Shown one piece after another: positions 10,776 to 20,201 of a DNA stretch of 64,000 bases. A program made the translations under genes and the position numbers. Under the pieces are notes generated by a model. It ran no database searches. It worked only from the letters and a program-made list of their open reading frames with translations, and was not told where the DNA came from. Source of the stretch: Piliocolobus tephrosceles (Eukaryota > Chordata > Mammalia > Primates > Cercopithecidae); the NCBI RefSeq assembly GCF_002776525.5, contig NC_045439.1:156413850-156477849 (forward strand), read 5' to 3'. The number at the start of each line of letters is the position of its first letter. The first letter of the stretch is position 1.

Positions 10776-11412
10776 TGTTAGGAGCTGAATTATGTCTCCT
10801 AAAAAGTACATTGAAATCCAAATCTTCAGTAACTGTGAATGCGTCTTTATTTTGAAATAGGATCTTTGCAGATAGAATCAGGTTAAAATGAGGTCACTAC
10901 CATAAGCCCTAATCCAAAACGACTGGTCGCCTCATGAAAAGAGAAGGCAGCGTGCAGTGTTCCCATCTGCACTCCCAGCACTTTGAGAGGGAGATCCCAT
11001 CTCTATAAAAAATAAAAACATACAGCCAGGCATGGTGGTGCATACCTGTAGTCCCAGCTATTCAGGAGGCTGAGGTGGGAGGACCATTTGAAACCCAGGA
11101 ATTCAGGCATCGATCACACCACTGCACTCCAGCCTAGGTGACAGAGTGAAACCCCATCTCAAAAAGAAGAGAGGAAACACAGACGTTTCTACAAACCAAG
11201 GGTGTATCTTCAAGCCATACAATGCCAAGGATGGCTGGCAAACACAGAAGCTAGAAGAGGAAGGAAGGATTCTCCCCAACAAGTTTCAGAGAAAGCGTGA
11301 CCCTCCTGACACCTTGATCTTGGACTTCTAGCTTCCACAGCTGTGAAGTGATAAATGTCTGTTGTTTTAAACCACCCGGTTTGGGGTACGTTGTTACGGC
11401 TGCCTTCACAGA
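10776..11412 (+). mobile_element. MLT1-type MaLR solo LTR, plus strand
   Basis: Landmarks in order: 'gagctgaattatgtctcct', 'aggatctttgcagatagaat', 'ccctaatccaaaacgactgg', then after the Alu 'acaccttgatcttggacttc' and 'taaatgtctgttgttttaaa'. No internal retroviral sequence is attached. An Alu interrupts it at 10946-11165. Confidence 0.85.
10946..11165 (+). mobile_element. Alu with an internal deletion, inside the LTR
   Basis: Alu text starts at 'gcactcccagcactttg' and jumps from the first monomer to 'gggagatcccatctctata', losing about 60 bp of the usual sequence. It ends 'gagtgaaaccccatctcaaa'. Confidence 0.85.
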
Positions 11413-11588
11413 TGAGTACGCCATCCTTGCTCTCTCTGCCTCCAGGTGCTGCTGGCACCCAGGCATGGCGAGGACTTGCTCAAGCCGGGTCTGATCTTTC
11501 AAACGCATCTCTCATCTGTGCCAAAATCAGGGAAGTCATGCTCCTGAAATTCCTATAGGTCTATGTTCAGGGAGGGAGACAGGGGGCC

Positions 11589-11910
11589 TGTCTTAGTTTG
11601 TTTTGCGTTGCTATAACAGAATACTCGAAACTGAGTAACTTATACAGAAATGTATTGGCTTAAGGTTCTGGAAACTGGGAAGGCTAAGCCTGAGGGCCTG
11701 ACATCTGACAAGGGCCTTCTCACCATGTCATCCTATGGTGGATGGTGAGAGGGTGAGAGAAAGCAAGAAGGCCAAATTCAAACTCACTCCCATGATAACG
11801 TTAATCCATTTTTGGGGGCGGAGCCCTCGGGGCCTAATTCCCTCTTAAAGGTCACACCTCTTAACACTGTGGCACTGAGGATTCCGTTTACAACACATGC
11901 TTCTTGGGGA
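11589..11910 (-). mobile_element. MST-type MaLR LTR, minus strand
   Basis: It begins 'tgtcttagtttgttttgcgt', the reverse complement of the MST LTR end. It then shows, in reverse order, text matching the MST body ('gggccttctcaccatgtcat', 'cctcttaaaggtcacacctc'). The LTR 5' end is lost where the next LTR begins. Confidence 0.8.
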
Positions 11911-12351
11911 TGCTATAGTTTGGATGTTTCACCTCTTCAAACCTCACATTAAAATTTGATCCTCAGTGTTGAAGCTGGGGTCTCATGGGAGGTGTTTGGG
12001 TTGTGAGGATGGATCCCTCATGAATAGATTAATGCTGTCTCAGGTTGAGGGTGGGGGAGAAGTCAGTGAATTCCCGCTCTACTTTGTTGCTGCAAAAGCT
12101 GGATGTTCAAAAGAACAGGCATCTCCCTTCTCTCCTGCTTTCGCTGTTGTTATGTGATCTCTGTAATCTCTGCACACAGCAGCTTCACCTTACACCATAA
12201 GTGGAAGCTCCCTGAGGCCCTCACCAGAAGCAGATGCTGGCACCGTGCTTTTGTACAGCCTGCAGAACCATGAGCCAAATAATAAACCTCTTTTCTTTAG
12301 AAATTCCTCAGCCTCAGATACTCGTTACAGCAACACAAACAGACTAAGACA
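11911..12351 (+). mobile_element. MST/MLT-type MaLR LTR, plus strand
   Basis: Starts 'tgctatagtttggatgtttc', contains a polyadenylation-like 'aataaacctcttttcttta', and ends 'aacacaaacagactaagaca'. It lies directly against the preceding LTR but in opposite orientation. The outermost ends of the pair are complementary. Confidence 0.8.
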
Positions 12352-12457
12352 GAGGGATACATTAGAACCATAGCAAATCTCTCTTCAGTCCAGATCTGTT
12401 ACTTTACTAGCACTGCTCTAGAACTTTCCTTCTGTTTGTCTCTTGTGTCTCTGTTTC

Positions 12458-12464
12458 CTTTTTC

Positions 12465-12498
<34 letters not shown>

Positions 12499-12781
12499 GA
12501 GATGGAGTCTCACTCTGTCACCCAGGCTGGAGGGCAAGGGCGCGATCTCGGCTCACTGCAAGCTCCACCTCCTGGGTTCACGCCATTCTCCTGCCTCAGC
12601 CTCCAGACTAGCTGGGACTACAGGCACCGGCCACCACGCCCGGCTAATGTTTTTGCATTTTTAGTAGAGACAGGGTTTCACCCTGTTAGTCAGGATGGTC
12701 TCGATCTCCTGATCTCATGATCCGCCCGCCTTGGCCTCCCAAAGTGCTGGGATTATAGGCGTGAGCCACCGCAACCGGCCC
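12458..12781 (-). mobile_element. AluY, minus strand
   Basis: Full antisense copy with a C/T-rich tail. The duplication 'cttgtgtctctgtttc' (12442-12457) recurs with one mismatch at 12782-12797. Confidence 0.95.
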
Positions 12782-12802
12782 CTTGTGTCTATGTTTCTAT
12801 AA

Positions 12803-12868
12803 CTATGTCATATGTAACTATACATATGACATAGTATGACATATGTATGTATGTCATATGTATAGTTA
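12803..12868. repeat. Two overlapping AT-rich inverted repeats
   Basis: Arms 'ctatgtcatatg' (12803-12814) and its exact complement (12823-12834) form one 12-bp palindrome with an 8-base loop. Overlapping it, 'taactatacatatgaca' (12815-12831) pairs exactly with 12852-12868 as a 17-bp stem. They start next to the target duplication of the AluY. Confidence 0.93.
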
Positions 12869-13480
12869 CAGCCTGCCATTGAGCTATAACATACTGTCCC
12901 ACTGTGTCACCTGGCTCACCTCCTGTGCCAGTTAACAAGCTAATGTCAGGGCAAAATCCCCCATTCTATTCTCTGCTCCCTGTGGCTGGTATGCCCCCAT
13001 TCATTCTTGATAGCTTCTCCACTCAAGCCTGCACCACCCTGAGTAACTTCAACATCCCCGCGACAACTCCCTGACCAGTGACAGCCTCTTGACTCCTCTT
13101 CTCTATGTCCCAATCAGCTCCATCTCAGCTGCCCCCTCCCACAGGCACACCTAGGATTTTGTCTTCACCAGAAGCTGTTCTACCTCCAAAACAGTAAATC
13201 CACAAACAGCCCATGCCCTGTCCATGACTTTCAGCTTGCTCACTCAACAACGTTCACCCTTTGACTATCGTTTCTTCCCTTGGCTGATATTCTCATATTT
13301 GTCCTTGCTTCCTCCAATCTACTTTATGCGTCAAAAACAGGGAATGCTTTTCACATGGGGTCAGGTCTCTCTGTGCATGTCAATTATCAATATAATGTAT
13401 ATAGAGGGGGCATAGGGTTGCAAGGGAATCATAATAATGGTTGTTAAGGAAGGGTGTGGTGGGTGTGGCTTGCAGTGATG
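12869..13480. other. Low-repeat DNA
   Basis: No repeat family or convincing frame. Slightly GC-richer than its surroundings. Confidence 0.35.
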
Positions 13481-13481
13481 G

Positions 13482-13557
13482 AACAGTATCTTGATTCCTC
13501 AATCAAGATACTGTTACATGAATTCCACAATCAAGATACTGGTTACACGAATCTGCA
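13482..13557. repeat. Perfect 15-bp hairpin plus tandem third arm
   Basis: 'aacagtatcttgatt' (13482-13496) and its exact complement (13501-13515) are separated by 4 bases. The right arm with its flank is then repeated as a 28-bp near-tandem copy from 13529 ('aatcaagatactggtta'). Confidence 0.95.
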
Positions 13558-13559
13558 AA

Positions 13560-13795
13560 TGTGGCAGAATTGCATAGAACTATATACACACAAATAAATA
13601 CATATGAAACTGCTGAAATCTGAATAAGCTTTATGGATTGTATCAATGTTAGTGTCTCAGTTTTGATATTGTACTATAGTTATACAAGATGCTATGGTGG
13701 GGGAAACTGGATGAAGGGTACAGAGGACCTTCCTGCACATTTTTTTGCAACTTCTAGCGAATCTATAATCATTTTCCAAAAAGGTTAAGAAAAAG
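13560..13795 (+). mobile_element. Old L1 3' UTR tail
   Basis: 'gaactatatacacacaaata', 'gctttatggattgtatcaat', 'ttttgatattgtactatagt' and 'gggtacagaggaccttcctg' follow the order of the mammalian-wide L1 3' terminus. Confidence 0.75.
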
Positions 13796-14009
13796 GAAAT
13801 CAAAATTTCTTCCTGACCTTTTGCTAGGTGGTAAGGATGTAGTTATGAGCAAAACAGGCTGTATCTCTAGACTCATGTGATTGAAACAGATAGGGGGGAT
13901 AAACTGTGGTTCTCATCACTCTTGGGACAAGCCAGGATCCTGAATAAGGTCTATTAGTCCCCCTAATGGGTCCTGCCAATCCTGGTGGCCTCACCTCCCA
14001 CTGTTCTCC

Positions 14010-14305
14010 CCTAACCACCTTGGCTTTTACAAATTTCCTAGCGTGTGGGAGCTTCCTCCCCGACATATGTCCCAACTCTCACCTGGAACAGCTTCCCCTG
14101 TGCTCCTAACCTGGTCAGGTCCCTGTACAGGCTCTGCCAGCTCCTTGGACCTCTTCTTCAGAGGTGCAATAGATCTCATCTCCCCTATTAAACTGTAAGA
14201 GTCCATGTTTTCTTTGCTGGTAATTAAATCCTCAGCAACGTACCCAGTGGCCAGAACATAGGAGTCACTCGTGAATTTTTTGAATGAGTGAATGACTGAA
14301 AGGGC
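14010..14305 (+). mobile_element. L2 3' end, plus strand
   Basis: Degenerate L2 tail: 'cttggacctcttcttcagag', 'aaactgtaagagtccatgtt', 'gtacccagtggccagaacat', then 'gaatttttgaatgagtgaat'-like sequence. A minus-strand 130-codon frame across it is spurious. Confidence 0.6.
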
Positions 14306-14360
14306 TTTAAGCAGAGGATGATGCAATCTGATTTGCTTTTTAAAAAATAAAATTTTGTGG

Positions 14361-14500
14361 GGCCGGGCACAGTAGTTCACACCTGTAATCCCAGCACTTT
14401 GGGAGGCCAAGGTGGGCAAATCACTTGAGGTCAGGAATTGGAGACCAGCATGGCCAGTGAGATGAAGCTCCCTCTCTACTAAAAATTTAAAAATTAGCCA
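14361..14500 (+). mobile_element. AluS first part, cut at the junction with a second Alu
   Basis: Starts 'ggccgggcacagtagttcac' and ends in 'aaaaatttaaaaattagcca' at 14500, just past the mid A-rich linker. The second monomer is missing and another Alu begins at once. Confidence 0.92.
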
Positions 14501-14765
14501 CTTTGGGAGGCCCAGGCGGGCGGATCAGGAGGTCAGGAGATCGAGACCATCCTGGCTAACACAGTGAAACCCTGTCTCTACTAAAAAATACAAAAATAAT
14601 TAGCCGGGCGTGGTGGCGGGCGCCTGTAGTCCCAGCTACTCGGGAGGCTGAGGCAGGAGAATTGATTGAACCTGGGAGGCGGAGGTTGCAGTGAGCTGAG
14701 TTCAGGCCACTGCGCTCCTGCCTGGGCGGCAGAGTGAGACTCCGTCTCAAAACTAAAATAAAATA
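14501..14765 (+). mobile_element. AluY lacking its first ~40 bases
   Basis: Begins internally at 'ctttgggaggcccaggcggg' and continues with Y-type 'gagaccatcctggctaacac' to a tail of 'aaaactaaaataaaataa'. With the preceding fragment it forms a three-monomer chimera. Confidence 0.92.
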
Positions 14766-15086
14766 AGCTTTTGCGTTTTAGGGCAGCTATAGAATTACAG
14801 AATAATTATTGAAGTAGCATAGAGTTCCCAAATATTCCACACCCATTTTCCCTATTATTATTAACATCTTACATTAATCTGTTAGATTTGTCACAATCAA
14901 TGAAACAATACTGACGCATTATTCTTCACTGGAATCCATACTTGGTCCAGAATTCCTCAGTTTTTCTCCCTAATGTTCTTTTTGGGATGCCATCCGGAAC
15001 ACACGTCCACAGTATAATTAGTTGTCGCGTCTCCTACAGCTCCTCGTGGTGTGTCAGCTTCTCGGGCATTCCTTATCTAAATTCTT

Positions 15087-15383
15087 TTTTTTTTTTGAGA
15101 CGGAGTCTCGCTCTGTTGCCCAGGCTGCAGTGCAGTGGCCGGATCTCAGCTCACTCACTGCAAGCTCCGCCTCCCGGGTTCACGCCATTCTCCTGCCTCA
15201 GCCTCCAGAGTAGCTGGGACTACAGGCGCCCGCTACCTCGCCCGGCTAGTTTTTTGTATTTCTTAGTAGAGACGGGGTTTCACCGTGTTAGCCAGGATGG
15301 TCTCGATCTCCTGACCTCGTGATCCGCCCGTCTCGGCCTCCCAAAGTGCTGGGATTACAGGCTTGAGCCACCGCACCCGGCCT
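15087..15383 (-). mobile_element. Young AluY of Old World monkey type, minus strand
   Basis: Near-consensus copy with 'cgcccggctagttttttgt', 'gatccgcccgtctcggcc' and 'aggcttgagccacc'. Target duplication 'taaattctt' at 15078-15086 and 15384-15392. A duplicated 'ctcactcactg' is a private change. Confidence 0.95.
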
Positions 15384-15924
15384 TAAATTCTTATCTATGC
15401 TTCACCTTCTTAAGACCAGCTACACAGATTGAAGTTCTTCTGCTCGGGCTTGTCTCTTCTTCAATGTGTCTTTACTCATTTACTGGACTATTTATTTATA
15501 TAAGTTCATCTAGCCTTCATTCACCTATTGAAGGATATTTTGGACATATATTTATTTATGTAAATATGGTCTCATGGATATTTATGTTTTGGGTTATAGC
15601 CTCCTTTATTTTGGTGTTCAAATTGTTCTTTGGACATTGGGAGCTCTTTCAGTTGGCCTATGTGTCCCGTTAACATAACCCCATCATTATGGGAATTTAT
15701 TTTGTGAGTGCTTCCTTATTTTCTGGCACTAAAAGATGCTCCTGGCTTATCCTGTATATTTCCAACCTAAGTGTGAGATTCAGCTTTCTCCAAAAAGCCC
15801 TGGTTCCTTCTACTGAAAATGGTATTGGAAACCAAGCTCTGAACAGTAGGTATGCTCTTTGCTACTGGGGAGTCGTTGCTTCATTGCTTGTAGGCCTGCT
15901 CAGCTGGCAGAAGAGCAAAATATA

Positions 15925-15970
15925 TTAGGTTGGTGCAAAAGTAATTGTGGTTTTGCCATTACTTTTAATG
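15925..15970 (+). mobile_element. Half of a MADE1 mariner-type MITE
   Basis: 'ttaggttggtgcaaaagtaa' followed by 'ttgtggttttgccattactt' is the first half of the 80-bp MADE1 palindrome, starting with the TA of the mariner target site. The complementary half is absent after 'tttaatg', so the hairpin is gone. Confidence 0.9.
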
Positions 15971-16451
15971 TAACTGTCTGCATCTATAATTCTATATGTA
16001 ACCATTTATAGATATACCTGTGCATATATATAATGCTGTGTGTAATCACCTGCAACTATATTGAGAAGCATGAGTTCCTACTGAAGGCTTCACCTCTAAT
16101 CCATTACCACGTAGATCTTTCCAGACTCCTCTCCTTGCTTATCTGGAATCTCCCACGCTTGCAGTGAGGAGCCTAGCGTCCATCATTTACTTATTTTAGT
16201 TAATTCTTTAATCCCAGTATACGGGTACAGTAGTTTCAGAATTGTTAGCCCATATTCCAATGGGGCACAACTCTGTCAGCTAGAGTAGAGCGTGTATGTA
16301 CAGTTCCTGTGCCTTTAGTCATTCATTTCCAAAGATAGCTAAGCCAGCACTTATTCCTCATCTCCTTCAACAAGTTGTTCCATACATTTGTAGTACATTT
16401 AGATCCTTCTGTCACATTCTGCCTCTCATCCTGGGTTCCCCAACATCCTGA

Positions 16452-16766
16452 TTATTTTTTATTTTTATTTTTTATAATTTTTTTAACAGAGTCTTGCTCT
16501 GTCATTCAGACTGGAGTGCAGTGGTGTGATCTCGGCTTACTGCAACCTCCGCTTCCTAGGTTCAAGCAATTGTCCCTGCCTCAGCTTCCCGAGTAGCTGG
16601 GATTACAGGCGCCCGCCACCATGCCCAGCTAATTTTTGTATTTTTTAGTAGAGACGGGCTTTCACCATGCTGACCAGGCTGGTCTTGAACTCCTGACCTC
16701 AGATGATCCTCCCATCTCAGCCTCCCAAAGTGCTGGAATTACAGACGTAAGCCACAGCACCTGGCT
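16452..16766 (-). mobile_element. AluS, minus strand
   Basis: Antisense Alu preceded by a long A/T-mixed tail region (16452-16486). It ends 'ccacagcacctggct'. 'tcctgatt' occurs on both sides. Confidence 0.92.
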
Positions 16767-17078
16767 CCTAATTTTTTTTAAATTTTCCTGATTAAGGTTT
16801 GCACTCTGCACTGTAAAGTTCATAGAAATCCCCCATTCGGTTTTGCCACATCCTTGTATACACCGTTACAGTATCAATCATACACACACAAAAAAATCCC
16901 TGCGCTTCACCTATTCAATCATCCCCTCAACTTCTAACTTCTTGGCAAACACTGATCTGTTTACTGTCTCTGTCACTTGCTTTTTCCAGAATGTCATATA
17001 GTTGAACTCATACAGTATATTGCTCTTTCAGACCAGCTTCTTTCATTTAGCAATATGCATTTAAGATTCATCTACAAC

Positions 17079-17374
17079 TAGAGTCGGGCACAGTGGCTCA
17101 CGCCTGTAATCCCAGCACTTTGGGAGGCTGAGGCAGGTGGATCACCTGAGGTCAGGAGTTCGAGACCAGCCTGACCAACATGGAGAAACCCCGTCTCTAC
17201 TAAAAATACAAAATTAGCCGGGCCTGGTGGTGCATGCCTGTCATCCCAGCTACTCAGGAGGCTAAGGCAGGAGAATCGCTTGAACCCAGGAGGCAGAGGT
17301 TGCAGTGAGCCGAGATCGCCCCATTGCACTCTAGCCTGGGCAAAAAGAACAAAACTCTGTCTCAAAAAAAAAAA
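17079..17374 (+). mobile_element. AluS, plus strand
   Basis: Complete Alu. 'aagattcatctacaac' (17063-17078) and 'aagattcatccataac' (17375-17390) are a 16-bp target duplication with two mismatches. Confidence 0.95.
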
Positions 17375-17635
17375 AAGATTCATCCATAACTTTGTGTGGC
17401 TTGATAGCTCAGTTCTAGTTGCTGAATAATATTCTATTGTATGAATGTACTATAGTTTGTTCCTCCATTCACCTATTGAAGGATATATTGGTTGCTTCTA
17501 ATTTTGGACCATTATGAATGGAGCTGCTATAAACATTGGCATGCTGGTTTATGTAGGGACATATGCTTCCAAATCAGTTCAGTTTCAAATCACCTGAGTG
17601 CGATTGCTGAATCTGATAGTAAGACTGTGTTTAGG

Positions 17636-17920
17636 CTGGGCACAGTGGCTCTTGTCTGTAATCCCGGCATTTTGGGAGGCCGAGGAGTGTGGATTGCTTG
17701 AGCCCCGGAGTTCAAGGCCAGCCTGGGCAGCATAATGAAACCCTGTGTTTCCAAAATGTACAAAAATTAGCCAGGCATCGTGGCATGCACCCTGTAGTCC
17801 CAGATACTAAGGAGGCTGAGGATGGAGAGCCTGGGAGGCAGAGGTTGCAGTAAGCTAAGATCACACCACTGCACTCCAGCTGGGACAATAGAGTGAGACC
17901 ACTGTCTCAGAAAAAAGAAA
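17636..17920 (+). mobile_element. AluJ, plus strand, diverged
   Basis: Old Alu with 'tgcttgagccccggagttca' and several short deletions in the second monomer. 'aagactgtgtttag' before and 'aagactaggtttag' after form its target duplication. Confidence 0.92.
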
Positions 17921-18130
17921 AAGACTAGGTTTAGTTTTGTAAGAAAGCGCAAACTCTCTTCCAAAGTGGCTGTACCATTTTTGCATGCCCACCAATGAAC
18001 TGGCATTCCTGTGGCTCCACATCTCCTCTAGCAGTTGGTATAGTTGGTTGTTGGATGTCAGCCATTCTAGTAGGTGTGTGGGGGTTATGTCATTATTGTT
18101 GTGACTTGCAACTTTCTAATAACAAATTAT

Positions 18131-18919
18131 GTTTAACTACAGATTAAGTATTCTAAAATCATCATTTTGGGCCACTGCCCATTATTTAACTGGCTTACAA
18201 GTAATAATAATACTGATTCAGAAATTTTATTTAGTCAGTTATTTAAGAGAACATTTTGCAGCTAGTTTTGCTTGAGGGTTCATCAGGTCATGACAGGTTT
18301 AAAGCTATTTTATCGTTGCACTGATGAGATATTTTATCACTAAGATGATATCTGTTTTAAAATTTTCAAACTAAAACTACTAAATGTAGGGTAACAAATT
18401 TTGAGGCTTCCGTTCATCCATTGTTGAAGGGACCTAAAATCTTGACCCAGTCCAAGGGTACTTCCTCATCCCATCTCCATGCAGGGAATGTTCATCTTTT
18501 TAGAACATGTTGATAGTAAGCCCATCATTTTTCTTAAGAGGATTTTGAAACCATATTCTCAGCTCTACTGAATGTTAAATCATGTGACTGAACTTAATAG
18601 GCAACGTGCATCACAGGACATATCAGGGAAGATAGGCTCAAATGTATTGCTGCTGAACGTGCACAGAAAGCTTTGGTAAGAGAAATAATAATGATGCAGG
18701 ATTACTTGAAGGCTGTACTGACCATCTATTCATTTAAACTAATAAGGATAGAGATGGATTCAACTTGGTCACAATGGTGATGCTCTAAAGAGACAGACCA
18801 TGAGGTTCTGCTTCCCAGTTCCCTAGAACTCCCCTGGTCCAGGCCCTTCTGAGGGCTGCTGGTTGAGGTTTTCATTTGATTCTCACAGTTGATAGAGCAA
18901 ACTTTAAGAAGCTGATATA
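18131..18919. other. Repeat-poor AT-rich DNA
   Basis: No Alu, L1 or LTR recognised for nearly 800 bp and no convincing frame. Confidence 0.4.
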
Positions 18920-19100
18920 GAGGAGAAAAAGCATCAAATTAGGTATCAGTTTCCTGGGTCCACTACCTAACACCAGCGCTTCCTTGGACAAGTTACTTAA
19001 GCTCCATAAGCCTATTTCCTCATGTGAAAATTGATCATAACAACTGCATTATAATCCCTACTTTGTCCAAATTAGATGAACACTGTGTGTAAGACAGCAC
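18920..19100 (+). mobile_element. MIR SINE, plus strand
   Basis: 'ggtatcagtttcctgggtcc', 'cttccttggacaagttactt', 'aagcctatttcctcatgtga', 'aaattagatgaacactgtgt' follow the MIR order. Diverged. Confidence 0.75.
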
Positions 19101-20035
19101 CATTGTCTTACAAGGCAGTTACAAACTGGCAGCCAGATCAGGCACAGGGACAGGCCATTTACCCTGCTAGAAGATATATGTTTTAAAAGTTTGAGTCAAC
19201 TTTTTCAAGTTCGAAAACTTCATATTAAGCCAACAGTTATGACTTCCTTTAAAAACTTTAATGGATCTCACGGTACTGTCCCTACATTTCCAAGAGCCGA
19301 GCAGCAGCCCTGCCCTTTAAGCAAAGCATCAGCTCTCCAGGTGCCTCAGCTCCCGACCTTCCTGGCCATCTCTATGTTTTTATATTAAAAGCACAAATAA
19401 ACTGTAAAGCCATAAAATAAGTGATTAATATTATTGCTGGAGATAATTTATGGAAGGCTTCTTAACACCCGAGAGGCGACATTCCACTCAGGGTAAAGGT
19501 GAGGGTGGCCTCTATACAGCTGGTGACAGAAGGTGCCCATAGCACAATTCAGTTTGTTGGGCCAAATTTTCTGTGCTTCATTCCACAATCTTTGTAATCT
19601 GAGCATGCATGGCTTGAGAAACACTTTTTAGGCACACATTTTGATATAAAGCAATTTGTCAAAAAAAAAAAAAAAGATGTTTGAAATTCCAGAGTCAAGT
19701 AGTCTGTCTCACTGACATCATTCATGGCAGTAATATTATATGGGCTGCTATGAGCATCTGCTCAATATTATATGGGCTGCCATGAGCATCTGCCCACTCT
19801 CCTAGAATGCCACCTTTCTTTCACTGGGTCTGTCCAAATTGGAAACTCCAAAGCCCATCCCAGTTCTCTCCCATCATCATCATCATTATCATCATCTCAT
19901 CATCGTAGATATGATGATGATGATCTCTCTCTCCCTTGACCTCTTAGGGAAATTACTATCTATAAAAATTAACTGGCAATGTGTCATATGTTGCTTTGAA
20001 ACCGTTCTATAGTATCATGATGTCTTATTTTATAA
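19101..20035. other. Repeat-poor DNA with simple repeats
   Basis: No gene recognised. Contains a 32-bp tandem duplication (19732-19795), an A run near 19662-19675 and a CAT-rich patch at 19872-19923 whose halves are partly complementary (atcatcatc / gatgatgat). Confidence 0.4.
19732..19795. repeat. Exact 32-bp tandem duplication
   Basis: 'aatattatatgggctgctat' starts both 19732-19763 and 19764-19795. The two units differ at only two positions, so the duplication is recent relative to the surroundings. Confidence 0.97.
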
Positions 20036-20059
20036 CCTATAATTTATTTTATTTTATTT

Positions 20060-20180
20060 TTGTAGAGACTGGGTCTTGCTATATTGCTGGGGCTGGTCTC
20101 AAACTCCTGGCCTCAAGTGATCCTCCCACCTCAGCCTTTCAAGTAGCTGAGACTACAGGCATGAGCCACCACACACAGCT
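20060..20180 (-). mobile_element. Free Alu monomer (FLAM/FRAM-type), minus strand
   Basis: Single-monomer length from 'tttgtagagactgggtcttg' to 'catgagccaccacacacagc', with no second monomer. The text mixes first- and second-monomer motifs, so the exact class is uncertain. Confidence 0.8.
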
Positions 20181-20201
20181 TATGACTTAATTATTCATAT
20201 A

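Larger units (their letters stand above)
14766..18130 (-). mobile_element. Ancient L1M 3' region, antisense, split by insertions
   Basis: Between the Alus I can follow antisense L1M 3' UTR and ORF2-end text: 'gaattacagaataattattg', 'ttggaaaccaagctctgaac', 'ttgctactggggagtcgttg', 'ctgaataatattctattgta', 'tctcttccaaagtggctgta'. The same module recurs at 25.3-28.1 kb and 45.2-47 kb. Insertions within: four Alus and a half MADE1. No open L1 frame survives. Confidence 0.75.

Noticed and set aside
14027..14419. 130-codon minus-strand frame
   Set aside because: It crosses an Alu and L2-like sequence; no protein family is recognisable.
19872..19923. CAT/ATG trinucleotide patch as a possible CRISPR-like or regulatory array
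   Set aside because: It is an interrupted simple repeat with no spacers of regular size.
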